A DNA stretch of 64,000 nt from SOIA01 sp964346585. GTDB taxonomy: Bacteria; Acidobacteriota; Aminicenantia; Aminicenantales; Aminicenantaceae. Below are positions 1 through 8,037 of the stretch, piece by piece. The position numbers and the translations under genes are program-made. Numbering within the stretch: the stretch's first letter is position 1; each line of letters starts with the position of its first letter. The stretch covers positions 1 through 64,000 of the forward strand of contig CAYFVQ010000121.1 in NCBI GenBank assembly GCA_964346585.1, given 5' to 3'. The notes below the pieces were generated by a model. It worked only from the letters and a program-made list of their open reading frames with translations, searched no databases and was not told the origin of the DNA.

Positions 1-213
1 GTATTCGAGAACTCCTCTTTAGCCGTCAGAAAGGCTTAGAGAGCTTCATTAAAATGCTAAAAACTGAAACTATCCAACTAAAACTTTTTTACCCTTAAAA
101 TTTTTGGGGGAACTTCACAATACTATCCCATTGAACAATTATCTGAAAAGTATTAGGATGAAAAAGTCTTTGTTAAAAAGTCAATACTTTGACAAGCATC
201 CTTACTTCTCAAA
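1..213. other. Window edge, possible gene tail, no confident gene
   Basis: Frame 1 is open from base 1 to a TAG at 37-39, and frame 3 is open from base 3 to a TAA near 103. Either could be the end of an upstream gene, but both are too short to identify. The rest is AT-rich leader before the ABC transporter genes. I looked for a cobalamin riboswitch, which would fit the transporter, and saw no B12-box-like sequence or long pairing. There is no clear Shine-Dalgarno before the ATG at 214. Confidence 0.3.
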
Positions 214-1008
214 ATGAATATTCTTGAAGTCAACAACCTCTCTGCTGGCTATGAAAACAGCTATGTCATCCAAGATATCTCTTTTTCACTGAAAAAGGGC
301 GAATTCCTATCCATTCTTGGGAAAAACGGCTCTGGAAAAAGTACTTTGATCAAGGCCCTTCAAGGTTTGTTGAAGAATGTCTCCGGACGAATCTCGGTCA
401 ACGGCAATGATGTTTTCTCCCAGAGCGTTAGGCAACTCGCAAAAATAATCGCTTATGTGCCCCAGATATTCAGCTCATCTTTTGAGTTCAACGTGGCAGA
501 AACCGTTCTCATGGGAAGGTATGCTCATCAACGCCGATGGGAAAGTTCCTCCGCCGATGACTCCAAGATAATCGAGGAAGTCATGTCTCTGACGCAGATT
601 GAAAACCTGAGAGAGAAAAAAGTCGCCCATCTCAGTGGAGGAGAACGTCAAAGAGTCTTTATTGCCCGAGCGCTCGCCCAAGACACCCCACTCCTCTTCC
701 TCGATGAGCCCAGTTCCCATCTGGATATCAATTACCAGGTCGAAATCTATCAAATCCTCAAGCGCCTCCAAGAAGAAAAGGGGAAAACCATCCTGACGAC
801 TGAGCATAACATTAACCTCGCTATCCCGTACTCCCAGAAGATCATGTTCCTTAAAGACGGCAGAGTTCAAGCCCTGGGCCCTCCGGATGAACTGGTCACA
901 AAGAAGAACATCATGGAAGTCTTCGCGGCAGCGGTAGAAATCAGGGAAAATATCCACTCCAAGCTCCCTGAGATATCGCTTATCCCGGGAACGGGAAGAA
1001 AGGCATGA
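214..1008 (+). CDS. ABC transporter ATP-binding protein, BtuD/FecE type
   Basis: Cytoplasmic ATPase that powers a cobalamin/ferric-siderophore-type importer. Of its 264 residues, the Walker A motif GKNGSGKST is at about 36-44, the LSGGE signature at about 140-144, Walker B LLFLDEP at about 160-166, and an H-loop histidine follows in TEH near 198. Length and motif spacing match the FecE/BtuD family. The stop overlaps the next gene by 4 bases (ATGA), so the three transporter genes are probably co-transcribed and translationally coupled. The substrate cannot be told from sequence; B12 or iron chelate are the usual ones. A B12-dependent mutase 5 kb downstream makes cobalamin attractive, but that is inference. 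Confidence 0.93.
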   Translation: MNILEVNNLSAGYENSYVIQDISFSLKKGEFLSILGKNGSGKSTLIKALQGLLKNVSGRISVNGNDVFSQSVRQLAKIIAYVPQIFSSSFEFNVAETVLMGRYAHQRRWESSSADDSKIIEEVMSLTQIENLREKKVAHLSGGERQRVFIARALAQDTPLLFLDEPSSHLDINYQVEIYQILKRLQEEKGKTILTTEHNINLAIPYSQKIMFLKDGRVQALGPPDELVTKKNIMEVFAAAVEIRENIHSKLPEISLIPGTGRKA

Positions 1009-1910
1009 GCTCCAAAAAAACATCCACAGTTGGACTGCTTATTTTACTTGTCGTCTGTAGCCTTGAAGCGCAGGAGACAATCATCAAGGATGACCACGGT
1101 TTCGCTTTCGATATAACATCCCCGCCTCAAAGAATCATCTCCCTGGCGCCCAACATCACCGAAACTCTCTTCGCACTCGGATTGGGAGAAAAAGTTGTCG
1201 GGGTCACCCGTTACTGCGATTTCCCTGAAGACGCGTTGCAAAAAGAGAAAATCGGAGGAATGGTTGACCCAAACCTGGAAAAGATCATCGCCCTTAAAGC
1301 GGATTTGATCATTGGCTTCCGGGGAAATCCCTTAGCGACTATCGAACGACTCAGAAATCTCAATCTTCCTGTATTTGTTTTGGATACCGGGACGACCATC
1401 GAGTCCACACTTTCTATCGTAAACAAAATAGGAACCGTCACACATGCTGAAAAAAGAGCCGAACTTTTCATCCACTCTCTCAGAGAGAGGTATGAAAAAA
1501 TACTCGCAGCCCTTCGCAGCGTCAAACAGGAACCGAAAGTCTTCCTCTCTCTTCACGGCACAGGCCTCTGGACCTGTGGACAGGAAAGTTTCCTCAATGA
1601 CCTGATCAACAAAGCGAGAGGAGTGAACATTGCCGGAACCATACCGCGGAAATGGCTGAATTATAACCGAGAGCATCTCATTCATGAAAATCCCGAGGTC
1701 ATTATCATTCTTTCCAAATCCAAACAAGACTTCCTCAAAACCAAAAAGTGGATCAAAAGCGAAGCTCATCTCGAAGGCACAAAAGCTGTTGACGCAGACA
1801 GGATATATTTTCTGGACGAAAATCTAGCCACCCGGCAAGGCCCTCGGCTCATAGAGGCGCTCGAAGAGTTGGCTCGTCTCCTTCATCCTCAGTGTTTCGA
1901 GAAAGAATAA
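1005..1910 (+). CDS. ABC transporter periplasmic substrate-binding protein, BtuF/FecB type
   Basis: Soluble periplasmic receptor of the importer. The first ~22 residues form a Sec signal peptide with a hydrophobic LLILLVV core and cleavage near LEAQ; there is no convincing lipobox. The mature N-terminus carries the BtuF-like block RIISLAPNITETLFALGLG followed by VVGVTRYCDFP, typical of helical-backbone metal/cobalamin receptors (PF01497). At 301 residues it is a normal length. It starts inside the stop of the ATPase gene and its TAA shares a base with the permease ATG, so the operon order is ATPase, receptor, permease. Confidence 0.9.
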   Translation: MSSKKTSTVGLLILLVVCSLEAQETIIKDDHGFAFDITSPPQRIISLAPNITETLFALGLGEKVVGVTRYCDFPEDALQKEKIGGMVDPNLEKIIALKADLIIGFRGNPLATIERLRNLNLPVFVLDTGTTIESTLSIVNKIGTVTHAEKRAELFIHSLRERYEKILAALRSVKQEPKVFLSLHGTGLWTCGQESFLNDLINKARGVNIAGTIPRKWLNYNREHLIHENPEVIIILSKSKQDFLKTKKWIKSEAHLEGTKAVDADRIYFLDENLATRQGPRLIEALEELARLLHPQCFEKE

Positions 1911-2908
1911 TGAAAGCAAGGTCGAAAAGGTTGACTCTTCTTGCCGTCTTGCTTTTCCTGTTCATTTCAGGCTTTTTGCTTTCTCTCCTTGGAGGACCCG
2001 TGGAGACAAGTCCTGGGGATCTGTTTGATTTCTTTTTTCATAACCTGAATGATCCAACCTTAAGAAAAATTTTCATTGATATCAGGCTATCCCGCGCGCT
2101 GTTGGCCTTTCTGGTCGGCGCCAGTCTTTCCCTTTCCGGAGCCATCCTCCAGGGATACTTCCAAAATCCGATGGCGGGTCCGTTTGTTGTGGGCGTCTCT
2201 TCCGGGGCCTCCTTCGGCGCAGTCCTGTGTATTTATCTGGGATTGAATGTCCGGTTTTTCGGCTTTTCCCTCCAGAGTCTATTTGCTTTTGCCTCTGGCT
2301 TCGCCATCGTCTTTCTTGTTTATCTCCTTTCGCAGAGAAAAAAAGTGTTTAAGGTCGAAACCCTTCTGCTGACCGGGATCGCGGCAGGCGCACTTGCTTC
2401 CGCTTTAACGTCTTTTTTAATATTCTTCAAATCAGAAGATTTCGAACAGGCCGTTTTCTGGCTGCTCGGAAGCTTTAAGCTCTCTGACTGGAATCAAATT
2501 ATCGCTGTTTTCCCCTACTTCCTGTTGTGTTTCGGTTTGGCTCAATGGCTGGCCAAGGATATGAACCTCTTGGTTCAAGGCGACGAAATCGCTCAATCAC
2601 TGGGCTGCCCTGTGAACCGAGTCAGGAAAACTTTTTTGGCTGTTTCCACGCTGCTCGCCGCCTCTTCTGTCTCAGTCAGTGGGATCATCGGTTTTGTCGG
2701 CCTGGTTGTTCCTCATTGGATCCGAATCCTCATCGGACCTGATCACAGGCATCTTTTCTTTTTTTCCGCTTTAACAGGAGGCATCTTTCTCGTTTACTCC
2801 GACTTCCTGGCCCGCACGATTCTCTCTCCGACAGAACTTCCTATCGGGATCATCACTGCAGCCGTGGGTGCTCCTTTCTTCATCTATCTACTGAACCAAC
2901 GTCGATAG
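1910..2908 (+). CDS. FecCD-family ABC transporter permease
   Basis: Inner-membrane channel subunit (PF01032), 332 residues with about nine or ten hydrophobic segments. Family blocks include SGAILQGYFQNPMAGPFVVG with SSGASFGAV after it, and the conserved C-terminal stretch VSGIIGFVGLVVPHWIR. I chose the ATG at 1910, which overlaps the TAA of the receptor gene by one base; a GTG 18 bases upstream is also in frame but would overlap more. It pairs with the upstream ATPase and binding protein as one importer. Ligand specificity (cobalamin, haem or siderophore) is not resolved. Confidence 0.92.
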   Translation: MKARSKRLTLLAVLLFLFISGFLLSLLGGPVETSPGDLFDFFFHNLNDPTLRKIFIDIRLSRALLAFLVGASLSLSGAILQGYFQNPMAGPFVVGVSSGASFGAVLCIYLGLNVRFFGFSLQSLFAFASGFAIVFLVYLLSQRKKVFKVETLLLTGIAAGALASALTSFLIFFKSEDFEQAVFWLLGSFKLSDWNQIIAVFPYFLLCFGLAQWLAKDMNLLVQGDEIAQSLGCPVNRVRKTFLAVSTLLAASSVSVSGIIGFVGLVVPHWIRILIGPDHRHLFFFSALTGGIFLVYSDFLARTILSPTELPIGIITAAVGAPFFIYLLNQRR

Positions 2909-3181
2909 AAGACGAGTTTCCCGTTCCATTATGAATGGATCAGTATCGATCGTCCTCTTGAAAAAATCAGGCTGTGTGTTGAGAAACCGTGCCCGCTCCT
3001 CCTTCAAACGGTTTTCTCCACCCAAAAGCCTTCGCAAAATAAAAGTATTGATTTCGCTGGGGGAAAAGCTGTGTGTTTTCGATGCACTCAGCCAGATCTA
3101 CAGTCCATCCTGTTAACACGGATATGAAAATACTTTCTTATTGAAAGGACATCTTGCTCCCATTCTGATTGAAATGCTAAA
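2909..3181. other. Intergenic region without a confident gene
   Basis: About 270 bases follow the permease. Short open frames exist on both strands (plus 2931-3116; minus roughly 3098-2893), but neither has a ribosome-binding site, a recognisable motif or a convincing start. They may be decayed coding sequence. No terminator hairpin was seen. Confidence 0.4.
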
Positions 3182-3772
3182 ATGAGTCATACCATGAAGT
3201 TTTTCTTTGTCCGCGACCACCAGCACAAATACAGGTATTTCTCTTCCGGGCCCACCAGCCAAATCCAGATCAAAACTTCCCGCTGGAAAGAACTCCTGGA
3301 ACTGGCCAAAAAGAAACTCACCCTTCTTCCTCAAAAGACCCTGTGGCAGGAACAGGCGTTCGGAAAAGCCTTGAAACTCAACGAGGACAGAATTCAGATC
3401 TTCTATTCCGGGAAACCGGAGAAAAAAAGAATCAAAACTCGATTTTATTTCTTCCTCCAGAAACAGAGAACCAAACACGTCGTCCTTCTTATCGGAGAGA
3501 CTCTGCTTCTTCCCATAAGTGGGTTGGCCATGTTCCTCCCCGGACCCAATGTTTTTTTCGGCGTCCTGGCCCTTATGATGATCACTCATTGGCAGGCATT
3601 CAGGGGTATCAATAAAACACTCAAGAAAAATTTCGAGTTTATCTCTTCCCCCCTGTTTAAAGAATGGGAACAAGCTCAGGAAGCCGAAGAAGAAGAAGTT
3701 TATCTCAATATTTTTAAAAAGATCGAAAAAGAGTTCAACCTTGAGGACATTCAAAAAGTCCTCTGGAAATAG
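3182..3772 (+). CDS. Uncharacterised protein, resembles mitochondrial K+/H+ exchange-related family
   Basis: 196 residues, mostly charged, with a single hydrophobic region around 100-140. That region contains GLAMFLPGPNVFFGVLALMM and then THWQAF. The pattern of a proline/glycine-rich hydrophobic stretch followed by a tyrosine- or histidine-tryptophan pair resembles the Mit_KHE1 domain (PF10173), but I judge this from memory and hold it loosely. The C-terminal third is acidic and probably helical. The start could be the ATG at 3182 or at 3194; neither has a clear Shine-Dalgarno. No operon partner is obvious, since gaps lie on both sides. Confidence 0.6.
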   Translation: MSHTMKFFFVRDHQHKYRYFSSGPTSQIQIKTSRWKELLELAKKKLTLLPQKTLWQEQAFGKALKLNEDRIQIFYSGKPEKKRIKTRFYFFLQKQRTKHVVLLIGETLLLPISGLAMFLPGPNVFFGVLALMMITHWQAFRGINKTLKKNFEFISSPLFKEWEQAQEAEEEEVYLNIFKKIEKEFNLEDIQKVLWK

Positions 3773-3942
3773 GTTTTCATCCTCTTCTTCCCTTCTTCAT
3801 GAGTCCGACGCCCTGTTTTTGGCTCCCTATCCAAGATAGCAGGTTACTTTCAGGCTTCTCTATGCTGATTCGACACTCAGATTAAAGCCGATCATTCTTT
3901 TTTCACTATTGTATTTTTTCTTTCTGTATCGCTTCTATTCAT

Positions 3943-3971
3943 TTGACAAAACCAATATTTTGGTTTATTTT
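3943..3971 (+). promoter_or_regulatory. Probable sigma-70 promoter, possibly giving a leaderless mRNA
   Basis: A perfect -35 box TTGACA (3943-3948), a 17-base spacer and TATTTT (3966-3971) lie directly upstream of the ATG at 3982. Transcription would begin about 7 bases after the -10, within a few bases of the ATG, so the message would have almost no leader. The in-frame TTG at 3943 lies inside the -35 box and is therefore unlikely to be the start codon. Confidence 0.5.
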
Positions 3972-3981
3972 CATAAGCACC

Positions 3982-4359
3982 ATGTCGCTGACCCTAAACC
4001 AGTTTTTATTCCTCGTGATCACTATCGTCATTGTCGTTGCAGGCACATTCCTGGTCACTCTGATTACGCAACTTCGCAAGACAGCCAAGGAGGGTGAAAA
4101 AACGCTCAAAGAGTTGAGAGAACTTGCCGAGAATTTGAAGGAAACAGACAAAAAAGTCAAAGAAAAAATGGATGATTTGAGTGTTACCCTTGAAGCTACA
4201 AAAAAATCAGCCTCTGGGATAGCGGATATCGTTGGATTCATGACTACAAAAATCATCCGGCCCTCCTCGAAATACTGGCCGATGCTGTTTCCGATTCTTC
4301 GTTTTGGTTGGCGGCAAATAAAGAAAAGGAAACGAAAGGAGGAAAAAAATGGCAAATAA
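3982..4359 (+). CDS. Small membrane-anchored coiled-coil protein (DUF948-like)
   Basis: 125 residues from the ATG at 3982. One N-terminal membrane helix (FLFLVITIVIVVAGTFLVTL) is followed by a charged, heptad-rich region with repeated KTLKELRELAENLKE-like segments, and then a short basic tail. This is the architecture of DUF948/YtxG-type stress-related envelope proteins, which often sit beside YtxH proteins, as here. The 3' end overlaps the next gene by 11 bases, so the two are probably translated together. The exact role is unknown. Confidence 0.65.
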   Translation: MSLTLNQFLFLVITIVIVVAGTFLVTLITQLRKTAKEGEKTLKELRELAENLKETDKKVKEKMDDLSVTLEATKKSASGIADIVGFMTTKIIRPSSKYWPMLFPILRFGWRQIKKRKRKEEKNGK

Positions 4360-4678
4360 TAAAAACTCCTGCTTTTTGGAATCCACGCTCTCATTCATGA
4401 TCGGCGCAGCCACAGGATTCGTTCTGGGTGTCCTCTTTGCTCCGGCAAGCGGTGCGGAAACACGGAAAAAAATTCATGAAGGTGCAGTTAAAACCGGAGA
4501 GAAAGCGAAGGAAAGTTACGAGAAAGTTGCCAGAGAAGCTGAGAAAGGCATAAAAGTCGTAAAGGAAAAAACAGCCGAAGGAATCGACTCTATCAAGGAG
4601 TTTGTTGAGAAGAAAAAGGCAGAACTCTTTAGAAAATCACCCGAGGAACCCGCAAAGGTGGAACCAGCAAAAAAATAA
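4349..4678 (+). CDS. YtxH-domain protein
   Basis: 109 residues preceded by a strong Shine-Dalgarno (AGGAGG about 6 bases upstream). It has a glycine-rich membrane segment, FMIGAATGFVLGVLFAPASG, then ETRKKIHE and a lysine/glutamate-rich helical tail. This is the YtxH (PF12732) pattern: a short transmembrane helix with GxxxGxLxAPxSG followed by an amphipathic tail. Family members are linked to envelope or general stress but lack a defined activity. It overlaps the upstream coiled-coil gene and forms a two-gene unit with it. Confidence 0.8.
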   Translation: MANNKNSCFLESTLSFMIGAATGFVLGVLFAPASGAETRKKIHEGAVKTGEKAKESYEKVAREAEKGIKVVKEKTAEGIDSIKEFVEKKKAELFRKSPEEPAKVEPAKK

Positions 4679-4760
4679 GCATTCAATAAACTCATTAAAA
4701 AAACGCTCCTTCTCATAGAACCAGAAATACACATCTATAAAAAACCCAGAGGATTCCAAA

Positions 4761-6056
4761 ATGGCAAAAACAACCATAAATGAAATTAGAGCCAGAGAAA
4801 TCCTTGACTCCCGAGGAAATCCCACCGTCAGCACACAGGTTATGCTGGAATCTAGCGTTAGAGGAGAGGCAGCTGTCCCTTCAGGGGCTTCCACAGGCAC
4901 CCATGAAGCTCTTGAATTAAGAGATGAAGATTCATCGCGCTACCTGGGGAAGGGCGTCCTCAAAGCTGTCGCCAACGTGAAGGAAATCATTACACCTGAG
5001 ATTGTGGGGATGGATGCTCTCGAGCAGGAAGAGTTGGATAGACGGCTCATTCAACTGGATGGAACACCAACAAAGAAAAAATTGGGAGCCAACGCCATTC
5101 TTTCCGTCTCCATGGCAGCGGCTCAAGCAGCGTCTCAAGCCCTGAACACACCTCTTTACCATTATCTGGGCAAAAGAGAGAACTACATTCTGCCTGTTCC
5201 CCTGATCAATATTCTCAACGGAGGGTCTCACGCCGATAACAACGTTGATATCCAGGAATTCATGATCGCTCCCGTCGGTAGCCCGAATTTCTCTGAAGCC
5301 ATAAGGGCGTCGGCAGAGGTCTTTCATCACTTGAAAAAAATCCTCCGCAAAAAGGAATACAGCACGGCTGTGGGCGACGAAGGGGGTTTTGCGCCAAACT
5401 TAAAATCCAACGAGGAAGCCCTCGATCTGATCCTCGAGAGCATCGAAGATGCCGGCTACAAACCAGGCAAAGATATTTATCTCGCTCTCGACGCAGCCGC
5501 TTCCGAATTCTACTCTGACGATAAATACGTTTTCAAGAAATCAGACGGTTCAAAAAGATCTTCCGCCGAAATGGTCGAATTCTATCAAAATCTGGTTGAA
5601 AACTACCCCATTATTTCCATTGAAGATGGCTTTGCTGAAGATGATTGGGATGGATGGAAACTCATGACGGATGTGTTGGGAGATAAAATCCAGATCGTCG
5701 GGGACGATATTTTCGTCACAAACCTGGAAAGATTCAAGAAAGGAGTGAGCCAGGGAATAGGCAATTCAATCCTTATCAAGTTGAATCAAATCGGCACTCT
5801 CAGCGAAACAACGGAAACTGTGAGGTTTGCCCACGAGAATGGATATTCGGCTGTGATTTCCCACCGTTCAGGAGAGACTGAGGACACATTCATCGCAGAT
5901 TTAAGTGTCGCTTTGAATACAGGCCAGATCAAAACCGGTTCTTTGAGCCGAAGCGAAAGAGTGGCCAAGTATAACAGGCTTTTGGAAATAGAGGAGGATC
6001 TCGCAGACAGAGGAAACTACGCTGGTACTCAAGCCTTCATGAAGTATATCTCCTGA
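4761..6056 (+). CDS. eno: Enolase (phosphopyruvate hydratase)
   Basis: Interconverts 2-phosphoglycerate and phosphoenolpyruvate in glycolysis and gluconeogenesis; cytoplasmic. The 431 residues are full length. Diagnostic stretches include IRAREILDSRGNPT near the N-terminus, ILNGGSHADNNVDIQEFMI, the acid/base glutamate in GDEGGFAPN, the catalytic lysine in ILIKLNQIGTLSET, and SHRSGETEDTFIADL. Metal-binding acidic residues are visible in ALDAAASE, SIEDGFAEDDWDGW and GDDIFVTN. The start is the ATG at 4761 with an AGAGGA-like site upstream. The PEP link to the PEP carboxykinase at 24.9 kb is metabolic, not positional. Confidence 0.98.
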   Translation: MAKTTINEIRAREILDSRGNPTVSTQVMLESSVRGEAAVPSGASTGTHEALELRDEDSSRYLGKGVLKAVANVKEIITPEIVGMDALEQEELDRRLIQLDGTPTKKKLGANAILSVSMAAAQAASQALNTPLYHYLGKRENYILPVPLINILNGGSHADNNVDIQEFMIAPVGSPNFSEAIRASAEVFHHLKKILRKKEYSTAVGDEGGFAPNLKSNEEALDLILESIEDAGYKPGKDIYLALDAAASEFYSDDKYVFKKSDGSKRSSAEMVEFYQNLVENYPIISIEDGFAEDDWDGWKLMTDVLGDKIQIVGDDIFVTNLERFKKGVSQGIGNSILIKLNQIGTLSETTETVRFAHENGYSAVISHRSGETEDTFIADLSVALNTGQIKTGSLSRSERVAKYNRLLEIEEDLADRGNYAGTQAFMKYIS

Positions 6057-6429
6057 ATCAGCTCGGAAATTGAAGCAAAGAACAGACCTGGATTATTCAC
6101 GAGTCGAGGTTGCCGGAGATACGAGGCACAGCACATGAAGCTGTGGTCGTCCACCGCGATTGTGCTGTAACAAAGTAGATTCGGTAAGATCGGCTCGCCC
6201 AAAGGGTAAAAAATGCCGATGATAAAATTTTCATCCTCAACATGAAGGACAAGGAAGAACTCAGCAAGAAAATTCCTTTAAAACATATCTATCTAGCATA
6301 TGAATGAATTTTAATTAAGTAATCGGCAGTTTTTATGAATAATTCAGGCTAGTTAAGTCAAAGCACAGATTTTGGTTTCTCTCAAGGACAGGATCCAATA
6401 AAGCAGTACATCGTAAACCCACTCAGACA
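6057..6429. other. Intergenic region holding structured repeat copy 1
   Basis: No coding sequence is convincing in these 373 bases. The main content is the structured element at 6094-6346, described separately. The remainder is AT-rich and runs into the methylmalonyl-CoA mutase gene without a clear Shine-Dalgarno. Confidence 0.6.
6094..6346 (+). repeat. Dispersed structured element, copy 1 (candidate ncRNA)
   Basis: This copy matches 20762-20956 over a ~130-base core beginning TATTCACGAGTCGAGGTTGC, and over a downstream tail GGCAG-n-TTTTATGAATAATTCA (6325-6346). Predicted stems are A (6128-6135 with 6161-6168), B (GTGG 6143-6146 with CCAC 6151-6154), and C (ATCGGC 6189-6194 with GCCGAT 6215-6220, enclosing CCC-AAA-GGG). 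Bases differ between copies at paired positions while pairing is kept. Function unknown; strand is assigned by hairpin reading only. Confidence 0.65.
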
Positions 6430-8037
6430 ATGGCTTCAGAAAAGGAAAGAAAAAGCAAATTCTTCACGTCATCAGGGATTGAAACAAAAAGAGTTTATAC
6501 CGAAAAAGATCTGGCTGATTTTTCCGTCAAACAAGACCTGGGCGAACCAGGAAAATATCCTTTCACCCGCGGTGTTTATCCCACCATGTACAGGGGAAAG
6601 CTGTGGACAATGCGCCAGTATGCGGGCTTTGGGACAGCCGAGGAATCAAACAAGAGATACCGCTTTCTTCTCTCTCAAGGCCAGACCGGGATAAGCGTGG
6701 CTTTTGACCTGCCCACTCAAATGGGCCTTGACTCGGACAATCCTCTGTCCCATGGGGAGGTAGGGAAAGTCGGAGTGGCCATCGACTCTCTTGAAGACAT
6801 GGAAACCCTTTTCCGACGCATTCCCCTAAATGAAGTCAGTGTCTCTATGACGATCAACTCCACCGCAGCCATTATTCTCGCCATGTATCTGGCTTTGGCT
6901 GAAAAAAAAGGAGTCAAGTGGTCCGATCTTTCCGGCACTATCCAGAACGACATCCTTAAGGAGTACGTTGCTCGGGGAACCTATATTTACCCTCCTCAAG
7001 CGTCTATGAAAATTATCACAGACATCCTTGCCTTCTGTCATAAAAACGTTCCTAACTGGAATACGATGAGCATCAGCGGCTACCATATCCGGGAAGCCGG
7101 AGCCACAGCGGTTCAAGAACTGGCTTTTACTTTTGGCAATGCTGCCGCCTATGTGGCGGCGGCCATGGAATCTGGACTCGATGTAGATACCTTTGCCCCT
7201 CGCCTTTCATTTTTCCTGGCATCACACAATAATTTTTTTGAAGAAATTGCCAAATTCCGCGCGGCCAGACGAATCTGGGCTCGACTCATGAAAGAGAAAT
7301 TCCATGCAAAAAATCCGCATTCCTGGAAATTCAGGTTTCACACCCAGACAAGTGGCGTAACGCTTCTTGCCCAACAGCCAGAAAATAATGTGGTCAGAGT
7401 GGCCCTTCAAGCCCTCTCTGCAGTCCTGGGGGGGACACAGTCTCTCCACACCAATTCTAGGGACGAAGCTTTAGCGCTCCCGAGTGAAGAAGCGGCCCAG
7501 ATCGCACTCCGGACCCAACAACTCATAGCTTACGAAAGCGGCGTGACCGACACTGTGGACCCTGTTGGAGGCTCTTTTTTTATTGAAAAATTGACAGGAG
7601 AGATTGAAGAAAAAGTCAATAGCTATCTCAAGAAGATTGATGAATTAGGAGGAATGCTTGTCGCCATAGAAAAAGGATTTATTCAGAGAGAAATCCAGGA
7701 GAGCGCTTACAGATATCAAAAACAAATAGAAGACAAAGAGCAGATTATCGTTGGACTCAATGAATACAAGAATGAGGAAGAAAAAATTCAATTTAATCTT
7801 TACTCTCCTCCAAAAAAAATCGAAACAACTCAAGTTAAAAAACTTCGTCTTCTCAAGAAACAACGGTCGGAACGAGAAGTGAATAACCGGCTGGACTCAT
7901 TGAGAATGACTGTAGAATCCGAAAAAAACCTCATGCCTTCCATCATAGAGGCGGTCAAAGCCAAGGCCACACTGGGTGAAATTTCTTCTCTTTTACAAGA
8001 AACTTACGGCACATTCAATGAATCGATCACTCTCTAA
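6430..8037 (+). CDS. Methylmalonyl-CoA mutase, large-subunit catalytic domain
   Basis: Catalyses the B12-dependent rearrangement between methylmalonyl-CoA and succinyl-CoA. The 535 residues cover the TIM-barrel substrate-binding domain only; the C-terminal cobalamin domain with DxHxxG is absent, so a separate small subunit must supply it. Residues that separate true methylmalonyl-CoA mutases from isobutyryl-CoA mutases are mutase-like. Tyrosine sits in RQYAGF (Y64, equivalent to P. shermanii Y89) and arginine in EYVARGTY (R182, equivalent to R207). The conserved histidine is in SISGYHI (H219). The small-subunit gene is not adjacent, and comEC overlaps the 3' end instead. Confidence 0.92.
   Translation: MASEKERKSKFFTSSGIETKRVYTEKDLADFSVKQDLGEPGKYPFTRGVYPTMYRGKLWTMRQYAGFGTAEESNKRYRFLLSQGQTGISVAFDLPTQMGLDSDNPLSHGEVGKVGVAIDSLEDMETLFRRIPLNEVSVSMTINSTAAIILAMYLALAEKKGVKWSDLSGTIQNDILKEYVARGTYIYPPQASMKIITDILAFCHKNVPNWNTMSISGYHIREAGATAVQELAFTFGNAAAYVAAAMESGLDVDTFAPRLSFFLASHNNFFEEIAKFRAARRIWARLMKEKFHAKNPHSWKFRFHTQTSGVTLLAQQPENNVVRVALQALSAVLGGTQSLHTNSRDEALALPSEEAAQIALRTQQLIAYESGVTDTVDPVGGSFFIEKLTGEIEEKVNSYLKKIDELGGMLVAIEKGFIQREIQESAYRYQKQIEDKEQIIVGLNEYKNEEEKIQFNLYSPPKKIETTQVKKLRLLKKQRSEREVNNRLDSLRMTVESEKNLMPSIIEAVKAKATLGEISSLLQETYGTFNESITL

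Noticed and set aside
1..213. Cobalamin riboswitch in front of the BtuCDF-like operon
   Set aside because: No B12 box or supporting stems could be found in the leader.
2931..3116. Small plus-strand frame after the permease
   Set aside because: No start signal; competing open frames on both strands give no reason to prefer it.
3113..3754. Minus-strand open frame of about 213 codons
   Set aside because: Overlaps the better supported plus-strand gene at 3182-3772; phenylalanine-rich composition reflects the complement of lysine-rich coding.
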